Below, piece by piece: positions 18,398 through 25,814 of a stretch of DNA of 64,000 bases; the stretch's first letter is position 1, and each line of letters begins with the position of its first letter. Source of the DNA: JBBIOU01 sp037443205 (GTDB taxonomy: Bacteria > Bacteroidota > Bacteroidia > Flavobacteriales_D > UBA2798); NCBI GenBank assembly GCA_037443205.1, contig JBBIOU010000013.1, forward strand, positions 1-64,000. Reading direction: 5' to 3'. The position numbers and the translations under genes are program-made. The notes under the pieces are model-generated. The model had not been told where the DNA came from. It was given only the letters and a program-made list of their open reading frames with translations, and did no database searches.

Positions 18398-20517
18398 CGT
18401 AGTTCAATGTTTATGATTTCTCCTTTTTGATATTTATAACCCGGCTGTAAGGATTGGTAAACAACTTGTCCGCTTCCTTTAGCTTTTACAAATAGTCCTT
18501 TGTTTTCTAATAAATAAAGCGCGTCTTTTAGACCCATGCCATGCAAATCGGGGATGGTATTTTGTTGATCGTTTAAGCGCTGTAAAGCGATGTATTGTTC
18601 GTGGTTTTTTACACTTACCCACTCAGCGCCAAAATCATCTGTTTGCGATGGCAGATTTAATTTATTTAATATTGTTTCAATATCGCTTTTGCGACCGTTT
18701 TTTATCTGTGGTAATTTTTTGTCGGCAAGCAATAATTCATTATCTCGTTTTTGATGATATTCTAAAGAGCGGGCATAAATTTTATCGGCTATTTCTTTAA
18801 AAACCGGCCCTGCTACCGCATTGCCATAATATCCGGTAGATACATCAGGAGCAGAAATAACAACTATGCAGGAGTATTTAGGAGCGTCTGCCGGAAAGTA
18901 CCCGACAAAAGACGCCTGATATTCAAAATTATTGAGATAGCTACCGGATCTTTCTTTTTTTATTTTGGCGGTACCTGTTTTACCTGCAATTTTAAAATTT
19001 GCTGCTTTTAAATTTTTGGCAGTTCCGTAATTTACAACTGCCTCCATCATTTTTTTTGCATCAGCAATTGTCTTTTCAGAGCATATTTGATGGTTCAAGA
19101 CAATGGGTTTAAATTCTTTTATTAATCTTCCGTTTCTTCTTATTTCTTTTACAAATTGGGGTTTCATTTTTTTGCCATTATTGGCAATGGCATTATAAAA
19201 AGTAAGTATTTGCAATGGTGTAAGTTTTACCTCGTATCCTATAGCCATTTGCGGGATGGACAAACCTGACCATGTTTTATCGGTCGTTTCTTTGATATAG
19301 GGTTTCGCTTCGCCATGAATCGTTAATTGCAGTTGCTCGTGTAATTCTAATTTTTTTAATCCGTCAATAAATTTTTTGGGATTTTTAGCGTAATATTGGT
19401 AAATGGGTTTAGAAATACCGATGTTAGAGGAATAAGCAAAAGCCTCTTCAATGCTTATGGTACCGTGTGGTTTAGTATCTTTCATTTCAAAGTCAAAATA
19501 TTTATGGGTTCCGTTTCCTGTTTTTACCGAATCGGTAATTTTGATGTAGCCGTCTTCGAGTGCAACAAGTAAGGAGGCTAGTTTAAAAGTTGAACCCGGT
19601 TCAGAGGCTACGCCAATGGCTTGATTGTAGTATTCATAATATTGTTTGTTTTTTTCATCATAAGATAGGTTGGCCATTGCTTTTACATAGCCGGTTTCAA
19701 TTTCCATTAATACTACGCATCCGTTTTTAGCCTGATGAGTAGTTAATTGATTAAGTAAAGCTTTTTCGGCAAAATCTTGTATATTTATATCCAATGTTGT
19801 GATAATATCAGCCCCATCAATGGGTATGATGTCATATTCATCGTTTACGGGTTTCCAGTAAGAGCCAATTTTTTTACAAAGTTGTTTTCCGTTTATTCCG
19901 CTTAATTCTTTAGAATAAGCGCCTTCTAAACCTACTCTAACTATATAATCGGGGTTATTGGGGTCGGGTCGTTCATATCCTATCAGGCGAGCGGCAAGTA
20001 GTCCGTATGGTCTGCTTCTTTTTTCATGTTTGATAACTATCAGTCCGCTTTTATGGGTACCTAATTTATAAAGTGGAAATTTTTTAAGTTGTTGTAGTTG
20101 ATTATAATTTACTTTATTTTGAATTAATAAATAGCGATTACCTTCTTTGCGCGCATGCAGTAATTTATTTCGGTATTGCGATTCTGTTTTATCTTTAAAT
20201 AAGCGTGCCAGGTAATAGCATAATGAATCTATATTTTTTTCAAATATATCTTGTTTTAATCCGTCAGCTTTCAGGTCCATTCTTATTTCGTACATGGGTA
20301 TGGAAGTGGCTAATAAGCTGCCGTCATCAGAGTATATATTACCTCTGGTAGCTTCAATGGTTCTTAAATCGGTAGTTAAGTTTTCAATCCGTTTTATCAT
20401 ATCTTCTTTAGGAACTATTTGTATGCGTACAGCCTGAATCACAATGATCAATGCAGTGGCACAAATACCGAAGTAAACCATGTATATACGCCAGGTGATA
20501 TTTTTTTTATCCTCCAT
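18394..20517 (-). CDS. ftsI: Penicillin-binding protein FtsI/PBP3 with PASTA domain
   Basis: Product of 707 residues, the septal transpeptidase paired with FtsW. It has one N-terminal membrane anchor (about residues 10-27), a PBP dimerisation domain, and a transpeptidase domain with the catalytic motifs SxxK in EPGSTFKLASL (Ser near residue 308), SxN in AYSSNIG (near 362) and KTG in AGKTGTAKI (near 514). A PASTA domain (about 640-707, IPDLHGMGLKDALYLLENKG) ends the protein, as in many Bacteroidota and Firmicutes FtsI. It lies 5 bp after ftsL and overlaps murE by 4 bp. Confidence 0.96.
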   Translation of the reverse strand: MEDKKNITWRIYMVYFGICATALIIVIQAVRIQIVPKEDMIKRIENLTTDLRTIEATRGNIYSDDGSLLATSIPMYEIRMDLKADGLKQDIFEKNIDSLCYYLARLFKDKTESQYRNKLLHARKEGNRYLLIQNKVNYNQLQQLKKFPLYKLGTHKSGLIVIKHEKRSRPYGLLAARLIGYERPDPNNPDYIVRVGLEGAYSKELSGINGKQLCKKIGSYWKPVNDEYDIIPIDGADIITTLDINIQDFAEKALLNQLTTHQAKNGCVVLMEIETGYVKAMANLSYDEKNKQYYEYYNQAIGVASEPGSTFKLASLLVALEDGYIKITDSVKTGNGTHKYFDFEMKDTKPHGTISIEEAFAYSSNIGISKPIYQYYAKNPKKFIDGLKKLELHEQLQLTIHGEAKPYIKETTDKTWSGLSIPQMAIGYEVKLTPLQILTFYNAIANNGKKMKPQFVKEIRRNGRLIKEFKPIVLNHQICSEKTIADAKKMMEAVVNYGTAKNLKAANFKIAGKTGTAKIKKERSGSYLNNFEYQASFVGYFPADAPKYSCIVVISAPDVSTGYYGNAVAGPVFKEIADKIYARSLEYHQKRDNELLLADKKLPQIKNGRKSDIETILNKLNLPSQTDDFGAEWVSVKNHEQYIALQRLNDQQNTIPDLHGMGLKDALYLLENKGLFVKAKGSGQVVYQSLQPGYKYQKGEIINIELR

Positions 20518-20522
20518 ATTAA

Positions 20523-20936
20523 TCAGTATATTTTTTTCATGGTGAGTTTTGATACTTTTATTACTTGCGGTTGTTCATCTTTCATTTCGAATAAATCCAG
20601 TTTATTCACCGAGTCGGCAATTTGCGATTGTCTGCTGGCCAGGTTAAATTCTGTTTTGGTAGTAATGTACTCTTCGTTAAGTTGCAGTACGCGCATTTCT
20701 GATTGTTCTATTTTTTTGAGGGTTTTATCAGTATTGTAACCTAAGGCAATGTAGCATAGCATCAAAAATGTTAAGAAGGCAAAATAAGGGATGTTATCCA
20801 CTACATAGTCTTTAACCAGCACATTGCCATTGATTAAATCTTTAAATGAGCGTGCTACTTTAGAAACCTTTTTAGGTTTCTGATTTTTGTTATTAACCGG
20901 TTTTTCTGTTGTTATTTTTTTAAATGTGTTTTTCAA
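20523..20936 (-). CDS. ftsL: FtsL-like cell division protein
   Basis: Product of 137 residues. A Lys-rich cytoplasmic N-terminus (about 1-45) is followed by one membrane segment (about 50-68, YFAFLTFLMLCYIALGY) and a short periplasmic coiled-coil-like stretch rich in Glu, Gln and Leu. Sequence likeness to E. coli FtsL is negligible; the call rests on topology, size and its place between rsmH and ftsI, where Bacteroidota carry their FtsL-like protein. It overlaps rsmH by 17 bp. Confidence 0.82.
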   Translation of the reverse strand: MKNTFKKITTEKPVNNKNQKPKKVSKVARSFKDLINGNVLVKDYVVDNIPYFAFLTFLMLCYIALGYNTDKTLKKIEQSEMRVLQLNEEYITTKTEFNLASRQSQIADSVNKLDLFEMKDEQPQVIKVSKLTMKKIY

Positions 20937-21852
20937 TTTTTTCTGCTATTCTAAGTTTTGCACTTCTTGCTCTGGGGTTTTGTTCAATTTCTGTTGCAGC
21001 AGGTGTTATTGGTTTTTTGGTTATTTCTTTAAATGGTTTTAACTGATGACCAAAAAAATTTTTTTCAATTGTGCCCTCAAAATTTCCGCTACGCATATAA
21101 TTTTTTACCAACCTGTCTTCGAGCGAATGATAGGAAATTACAACCAACCTGCCTCCGGTGCACAACAACTTATCAGATTGCATTAATAATTCCTTGAGCG
21201 CTCCCAATTCATCGTTCACTTCAATGCGTATGGCTTGAAACACCTGAGCTATATATTGTTTGGTTTTTTTAGTGTTGGTGTGTTTTTGGATTAGCTCTGC
21301 CAGTTGAGTTGTTGTGGTAATTTGGTTGTTTTTGCGGTACAAGGTGATAGCTTTAGCTAACCTGCGCGAATTTTCTACTTCGCCATAGTAATAAAATATC
21401 CGGGCAAGCTCCTCTTCGGTATATGTGTTTACTATATCGCGTGCACTTATTTTTTGTGAGCGGTTCATACGCATATCCAGTGGTCCTTCGTAGCGTAGCG
21501 AGAATCCTCTCGCTGCATCGTCAAACTGATGAGATGATACACCCAAATCGGCCAATATACCTTGAACCTGATATATCCCCTTATCGTTGAGCCTGTGTTG
21601 TAAGCAGCGAAAATTATCAGCAATCAGTGTAAAATTGGGGTAGTTAATTTTTTCGGCATTCTTTGCGGCATTACTATCCTGGTCGAATGCCACTAACCGC
21701 CCGGATGATTTTAGACGCTTTAATATTTCGCGGCTATGCCCGCCCCCGCCAAAGGTTACATCCACATAAACACCATTTTCGGAAATTTGCAAACCATCTA
21801 CTGCAGCATGTAAAAGAACAGGAGTGTGATAGGCTGGTTCGTTATTGCTCAT
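20920..21852 (-). CDS. rsmH: 16S rRNA m4C1402 methyltransferase
   Basis: Product of 310 residues, the SAM-dependent enzyme that N4-methylates C1402 in the ribosomal decoding centre. Landmarks: HTPVLLHAAVDGL near the N-terminus, the SAM loop YVDVTFGGGGHSREILKRL (about residues 28-46), FDQDSNA, GILADLGVSSHQFDDAARGF, LRYEGPLDMRM, and FQAIRIEVNDELG. Length is typical. It is the second gene of the dcw operon and overlaps mraZ by 11 bp and ftsL by 17 bp. Confidence 0.97.
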   Translation of the reverse strand: MSNNEPAYHTPVLLHAAVDGLQISENGVYVDVTFGGGGHSREILKRLKSSGRLVAFDQDSNAAKNAEKINYPNFTLIADNFRCLQHRLNDKGIYQVQGILADLGVSSHQFDDAARGFSLRYEGPLDMRMNRSQKISARDIVNTYTEEELARIFYYYGEVENSRRLAKAITLYRKNNQITTTTQLAELIQKHTNTKKTKQYIAQVFQAIRIEVNDELGALKELLMQSDKLLCTGGRLVVISYHSLEDRLVKNYMRSGNFEGTIEKNFFGHQLKPFKEITKKPITPAATEIEQNPRARSAKLRIAEKIEKHI

Positions 21853-22312
21853 CTGTTAAACCGAGGTTACTACCCAGTAGTTCTTCGGCCAGGTTAGAAA
21901 ACTCTGACGAACCGGATTTCATTTCCTGTTCGTATTTTGCTTTGTCCCACAGTTCAATGCGGTCGAAAGCGCCAACAACCATAAGGTCTTTTTTAATGCC
22001 TGCATATTGCATCAGGTTTTGAGGCAGGAGCAACCGCCCGTTAGCATCCAGGCTAACAGGAATAGCTCCATTGCGGAGTTGACGTAAAAATTTACGCCCT
22101 TTTTCGGTGAAAGCATTAACCTTACGGTTGACAGCTGTCATGAGTTTTTCCCATTCTTTCAAAGGATACAGATTGAGGTGATCTTCAAAACCGCGGTTTA
22201 CCACAAAGGTTTCGTTATCAGCCGGGTTTAGCTGCTTCTTGATGCCCGAAGGTAGCGCAAAGCGACCTTTGTCATCAAGCCTGCAATCGTATTCTCCTAT
22301 GAATCCTGCCAT
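21842..22312 (-). CDS. mraZ: Transcriptional regulator MraZ
   Basis: Product of 156 residues with two AbrB/SpoVT-like halves: GEYDCRLDDKGRFALPSGIK at residues 5-24 and SLDANGRLLLPQNLMQYAG in the second half. In other bacteria MraZ binds TGGGN direct repeats with a 10-nt period in its own promoter and represses the dcw operon. Such repeats are visible about 40-70 bp upstream of this start, so autoregulation is inferred. The start ATG at 22310-22312 fits the family N-terminus. Confidence 0.97.
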   Translation of the reverse strand: MAGFIGEYDCRLDDKGRFALPSGIKKQLNPADNETFVVNRGFEDHLNLYPLKEWEKLMTAVNRKVNAFTEKGRKFLRQLRNGAIPVSLDANGRLLLPQNLMQYAGIKKDLMVVGAFDRIELWDKAKYEQEMKSGSSEFSNLAEELLGSNLGLTDEQ

Positions 22313-22352
22313 TAGAACAGCTTATCACTTTTAATAGGCGTAAAATTATTCA

Positions 22353-22382
22353 TTTTCTCCCACAATTTACCATTTTTTACCA
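22353..22382 (-). promoter_or_regulatory. MraZ operator repeats
   Basis: On the minus strand three direct repeats follow with an exact 10-nt period: TGGTAAAAAA (22373-22382), TGGTAAATTG (22363-22372), TGGGAGAAAA (22353-22362), then a degenerate TGAAT. This is the TGGKN5 layout known for MraZ operators. They lie about 30-60 nt downstream of the inferred transcription start. Confidence 0.78.
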
Positions 22383-22415
22383 CAATGTTGATAATTTATA
22401 CTTATTTTGATAATA

Positions 22416-22446
22416 CAAAGTTACTAAAATATTATAAATAGCCCAA
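22416..22446 (-). promoter_or_regulatory. dcw operon promoter (Bacteroidota type)
   Basis: On the minus strand TAACTTTG (22416-22423) matches the TAnnTTTG -7 box and TTG (22444-22446) lies exactly 20 nt upstream as the -33 element. The start would be near 22409, giving a leader of roughly 100 nt that holds the MraZ repeats. Confidence 0.8.
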
Positions 22447-22466
22447 TTTTAAAGAGGTTTTAATTG

Positions 22467-22480
22467 TGGGTAAAAGTGGG
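22467..22480 (+). promoter_or_regulatory. Opposed pair of MraZ-like boxes upstream of -33
   Basis: TGGGTAAAAG then TGGG, again with a 10-nt period, but on the plus strand and about 20 bp upstream of the -33 element. They may form a second MraZ site facing the first. Confidence 0.45.
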
Positions 22481-22628
22481 AAATTTTTTATAATTATTAA
22501 CAATTCGGGGTTATTCCGGTATTAATTTGTGTAAATTCCGGTGGTTTTATATAAATGTATTTTACCGTGTTGTTTTTTAGGAAAACTATATCATATCACA
22601 AAAGTTATAAGAGTTTTTTGGTTTTATT

Positions 22629-22686
22629 CCACATTACGCATTCGCATGTGTAATGCTCGCCTGATGGCGGATAAGCCAAATCCCAC
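22629..22686 (+). repeat. Dispersed repeat, copy 1 of a 58-bp family
   Basis: This 58-bp block matches the reverse complement of 56453-56510 at 54 of 58 positions. It contains a hairpin (CATTACGCAT pairing with ATGTGTAATG through one G-U) followed by CTCGCCTGATGGCGGATAA and CCAAATCCCAC. It is locally GC-richer than its surroundings. Confidence 0.85.
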
Positions 22687-22725
22687 TGCATTGCCAAAGC
22701 ACTCAGCATTAGAAAATGCATAATT

Positions 22726-22829
22726 GATAATTCTTTCGATAAATCAGAAGGGAACAATCATTCAATCGGGGTAAGACAAATAATTTAAATAGTTCGGATT
22801 ATATTTCGCCTCCTATTGATTAATTTGGG
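22726..22829 (+). repeat. Dispersed repeat, copy 1 of a split family
   Basis: Two conserved blocks, 22726-22771 and 22793-22829, match 49509-49554 (40 of 46 positions) and 49656-49692 (32 of 37). In this copy they are separated by 21 bp; in the other by 101 bp. The rest of the 22313-22924 gap, apart from the promoter region and these repeats, shows nothing I can identify. Confidence 0.8.
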
Positions 22830-22924
22830 ATAAAAATAATCGGACTAATTAATGTAATCTTCCTAAACTCAGTCCTATACCGGCCACATACTAAGAGTGA
22901 TTAGGGATAATAATTTCAGAGCAA

Positions 22925-23476
22925 TCAGTTGTAATGAAAATTAAGTTCTCCGCGTTTCATTTTGTGGTATTGCACGGTTAGATAAGCAATAAGTTTTCTG
23001 AAACTTTCAAATACTTCTTCGGTTTCGGGTGAAATCTTTTCTTTTTTAAGACGCAGGAGCAATTTGGCATATAAACCTGATAGGCAAAGTTCTATATCAT
23101 TCAGACTTTTTGAGTTTGAGCGTTCTTTAAATTCGCTGATAAAAGGGGATGCTTCTTCGTAATATTGGCGATAGGTTGCATCGCCATTAGGGCGTAAAAG
23201 CGTTGTGTGTAAAAAGTACAATTCTGCTAAAATTTCATTTAGTTCTATCAGGTGACCGGAATTAATAATTTTTTGTGATTTCATTTTATTGATTAAATCC
23301 TGATACCAGATTTTAAGTTCCTGAACTTGTTTTTCGTTTGAAACATTTTCTCTGATAAAATTATATTCGATAGCTTCCAGGTCAAAATTAAAGGCACGAA
23401 TAATATCTTCAATTTGCCACATATACAAAATGTATTCGGCAATATTTTCTTTTAGTTTTTGCTGGGCTATGTACAT
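22925..23476 (-). CDS. DUF4924 family protein
   Basis: Product of 183 residues, mostly helical, with no signal peptide or membrane segment. The N-terminus (IAQQKLKENIAEYILYMWQI then EDIIRAF) is characteristic of DUF4924, a family of unknown function confined to Bacteroidota. It starts 2 bp after the upstream Skp-like gene, so the two are probably cotranscribed. No function is proposed. Confidence 0.83.
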   Translation of the reverse strand: MYIAQQKLKENIAEYILYMWQIEDIIRAFNFDLEAIEYNFIRENVSNEKQVQELKIWYQDLINKMKSQKIINSGHLIELNEILAELYFLHTTLLRPNGDATYRQYYEEASPFISEFKERSNSKSLNDIELCLSGLYAKLLLRLKKEKISPETEEVFESFRKLIAYLTVQYHKMKRGELNFHYN

Positions 23477-23478
23477 AT

Positions 23479-24132
23479 TTATTTTTTATTACCCATGGCC
23501 GAAGTATATTCTTCATTTAAGCCTTTTAATACTTCGCTGGTAATGTCGTATGCCTGATTGCCAAACATCAGGTTTAATCCGCGCTCATATCTGAATACAA
23601 AATCAATACCTTTTTCGGCAGCATATTTAGCTAAAAAATCTTCTACGTTTTTGTATAGTTGTTTTTGAAAATAAGCTTCTTTTTCCTGTAAGTCTGAAAC
23701 CAGTTTTTCTTCGAGTTTTTGATAATCCATGGCCTTTTTTTGCAGTTCTTGCTCGGCTGATTGTATTTCTGTTTGCGACATAAATTTAATTTGTCCTTCC
23801 AGTTCTTTTTGCCGGTTTTGTATTTTTTGCATTTCGCTTTTTAACCGCGATTCTACACTTTTGCTTTCGGTTTCCAGTTGTTTTTTCTTATCTAATAAAA
23901 ATTTATAAGACGAATTAATAGAGTCAGAATGAATAAATGCAATGTTTAACTGCCCGTCATTTTTTACGGGTGTGTAGGTATTGTTTTTTAGCGTGTCTTT
24001 AGCGGATGCATTTTCGTCAGGATTGTTTTTGCAAGTACTGTCGCAGCTCTTGCCGGAATATATTTTTACAAAAAGAAAAACTACTGCAATAAACAGAATT
24101 GCATTTAAAATGAGTAAAATTTTTTGGTTCAT
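23479..24132 (-). CDS. OmpH/Skp-like periplasmic protein
   Basis: Product of 217 residues. An N-terminal hydrophobic segment (about 5-24) anchors or exports it; a short Ser/Asn-rich stretch follows, then INIAFIHSDSINSSYKFLLD-type sequence and a long coiled coil (about 85-165) with the Skp pattern of Lys, Gln and Glu, ending with FVFRYERGLNLMFGNQAYDI near the C-terminus. Skp proteins chaperone outer membrane proteins; this member has a membrane anchor rather than a cleaved signal, so the exact role is uncertain. It lies between the 81-residue protein and DUF4924. Confidence 0.8.
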   Translation of the reverse strand: MNQKILLILNAILFIAVVFLFVKIYSGKSCDSTCKNNPDENASAKDTLKNNTYTPVKNDGQLNIAFIHSDSINSSYKFLLDKKKQLETESKSVESRLKSEMQKIQNRQKELEGQIKFMSQTEIQSAEQELQKKAMDYQKLEEKLVSDLQEKEAYFQKQLYKNVEDFLAKYAAEKGIDFVFRYERGLNLMFGNQAYDITSEVLKGLNEEYTSAMGNKK

Positions 24133-24145
24133 GGATAAATAGGGT

Positions 24146-24391
24146 TTAGTTAATTAAATGGTATGCATTTTTAAAATCGTTTCGCATTTGTATAAACCGT
24201 TCGGTAGTATTTTTAATAAAGTCATCATTTATCATTTTTTTTAGCCCGTTTAGTCCATCGGGCAGGTCGTTTTCATTTATTTTATAAATCTGTTCAAATG
24301 AACCGGCTTCAAACTTAATGATAAATTTAGCATTCCAATGAAACACGGTAATCTTAAGTTGTGGATGAGGTATTTCTGCTACAACGCGCAT
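24146..24391 (-). CDS. Conserved-looking hypothetical protein, 81 residues
   Basis: A small soluble protein with no signal peptide. It begins MRVVAEIPHPQLKITVFHWN and contains FIIKFEAGSFEQIYKI, consistent with a compact beta sheet followed by helices. It sits 13 bp upstream of the Skp-like gene and is probably cotranscribed with it. I recognise no family. Codon use and the tight spacing support it as a real gene. Confidence 0.72.
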   Translation of the reverse strand: MRVVAEIPHPQLKITVFHWNAKFIIKFEAGSFEQIYKINENDLPDGLNGLKKMINDDFIKNTTERFIQMRNDFKNAYHLIN

Positions 24392-24462
24392 CTTACAAAT
24401 TTACAATATAATAGAGCTGATGTTAGTTTTTTATTGATTTTTAAGAAATTAAAAAAGGGGAT

Positions 24463-25551
24463 TTAGGCAAACTTTTTTTCAAATTCTTGCATTACCTCAA
24501 CCAATACTTTTACACTATCCAAGGTCATTGCATTGTATATAGAAGCTCTGTATCCGCCTACTGAGCGGTGCCCTTTGATGCCGCTGATGCCTGCTTCTTT
24601 GGTTAGTTTTTCAAACTCGGGTTCTAAGGCTGTATTATGCATTAGGAAACAAACATTCATATTTGAGCGGTCTTCTTTAGACACCGTCCCGTAAAACATA
24701 CTGTTTCTGTCTATTTCACCGTAAAGCAAGTCGGCTTTTTGCTGATTTAATTTTTCAATTTTATCAACTCCACCGTTTTGTTTTAACCAGCGAAGCGTGA
24801 GTAGGGTAACGTATACCGGAAATACGGGGGGGGTGTTATACATAGATTCGCCTTTTACTTGTGTTGCATAATCTAACATGGCAAATCGTTTGCGGTTAAC
24901 TTTTTGAAGCAGGTCTTTGTGTATCATTACCATGGTGGTGCCTGCGGGCCCCATGTTTTTTTGGGCTCCTGCATATATAAGTGCAAATTTTTTAGCCTCT
25001 ATTTTCCTGCTGAAAATATCTGATGACATATCGCATACCAATGGAACACTACATTTGGGAAAGCTTTTGTATTGTGTTCCATAAATGGTATTGTTAGAGG
25101 TTATATGTAAATAATCTGCATCATTGGGAACATCATAATTTTTTGGGATGTAGGTAAACTTTTTATCTTCTGAACTGGCCAGAACTTTTACTTTACCTAC
25201 TTTTTGCGCTTCTTCTATAGCTTTGCTTGCCCAGGTGCCGGTGTTTATATAGGCTGCATAGCCGTTATCACTTAATAAATTATAAGGAACCATAGCAAAC
25301 TGCAAACTTGCTCCTCCGCCCAAATATAGTACCTCATATTCATCGCCTACTTCAAAAAGTTCTTTTATAATGCTGCGAGCCTCGTCCATTACAGCAACAA
25401 AATCTTTACTCCGATGCGATATTTCTAACAGCGATAAACCAAGGTTATTAAAATTGATACAAGCTTGGGCTGCTTGGTGCATCACCTCGGCAGGCAATAT
25501 GCCCGGGCCTGCGCTAAAATTATGTATTTTTTTTACGGTGCTGGTTTGCAT
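24463..25551 (-). CDS. serC: Phosphoserine aminotransferase
   Basis: Product of 362 residues, a class V PLP enzyme that converts 3-phosphohydroxypyruvate to phosphoserine in serine synthesis. Landmarks: HNFSAGPGILPAEVM at about residues 10-24, LLEISHRSKDF, LGGGASLQFAMVPYNL, and the PLP-lysine region YAGAQKNMGPAG (about 193-204). The C-terminus has GHRSVGGYRASIYNAM, which binds the substrate phosphate in known SerC. A good promoter lies just upstream. A SerA-like dehydrogenase is encoded about 7 kb away at 32386. Confidence 0.96.
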   Translation of the reverse strand: MQTSTVKKIHNFSAGPGILPAEVMHQAAQACINFNNLGLSLLEISHRSKDFVAVMDEARSIIKELFEVGDEYEVLYLGGGASLQFAMVPYNLLSDNGYAAYINTGTWASKAIEEAQKVGKVKVLASSEDKKFTYIPKNYDVPNDADYLHITSNNTIYGTQYKSFPKCSVPLVCDMSSDIFSRKIEAKKFALIYAGAQKNMGPAGTTMVMIHKDLLQKVNRKRFAMLDYATQVKGESMYNTPPVFPVYVTLLTLRWLKQNGGVDKIEKLNQQKADLLYGEIDRNSMFYGTVSKEDRSNMNVCFLMHNTALEPEFEKLTKEAGISGIKGHRSVGGYRASIYNAMTLDSVKVLVEVMQEFEKKFA

Positions 25552-25588
25552 GGCTATTGTATATTATGTTTTGTTAAAATTACCTTAG

Positions 25589-25619
25589 CAAAGATGCAAA
25601 AAAATACATATCACCACAA
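25589..25619 (-). promoter_or_regulatory. Probable serC promoter
   Basis: On the minus strand CATCTTTG (25589-25596) differs from the TAnnTTTG -7 consensus at one position, and TTG (25617-25619) lies exactly 20 nt upstream. Confidence 0.55.
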
Positions 25620-25755
25620 CTGTAAAATTTGATTTGACAAATATTAGAGTGTTTTTAAATTGTGTAAACTTATCTTTATATAAGAGCAATGTTGGTTCTA
25701 TACTATAACACATGCATTAATTCTAAAAAGTCAGGGTTTTAATGAGGGATAAAAA

Positions 25756-25788
25756 AACGCCCCCCACAGCTTTGCTGTGGGGGGCGTT
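25756..25788 (-). terminator. Strong terminator after the T9SS protein gene
   Basis: A perfect 15-bp GC-rich stem (25756-25770 with 25774-25788, 3-nt loop) is followed on the minus strand by T7. It ends the TonB receptor / T9SS protein unit. Confidence 0.95.
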
Positions 25789-25814
25789 ACCAATTAATTA
25801 ACTATGAAAAAAAA

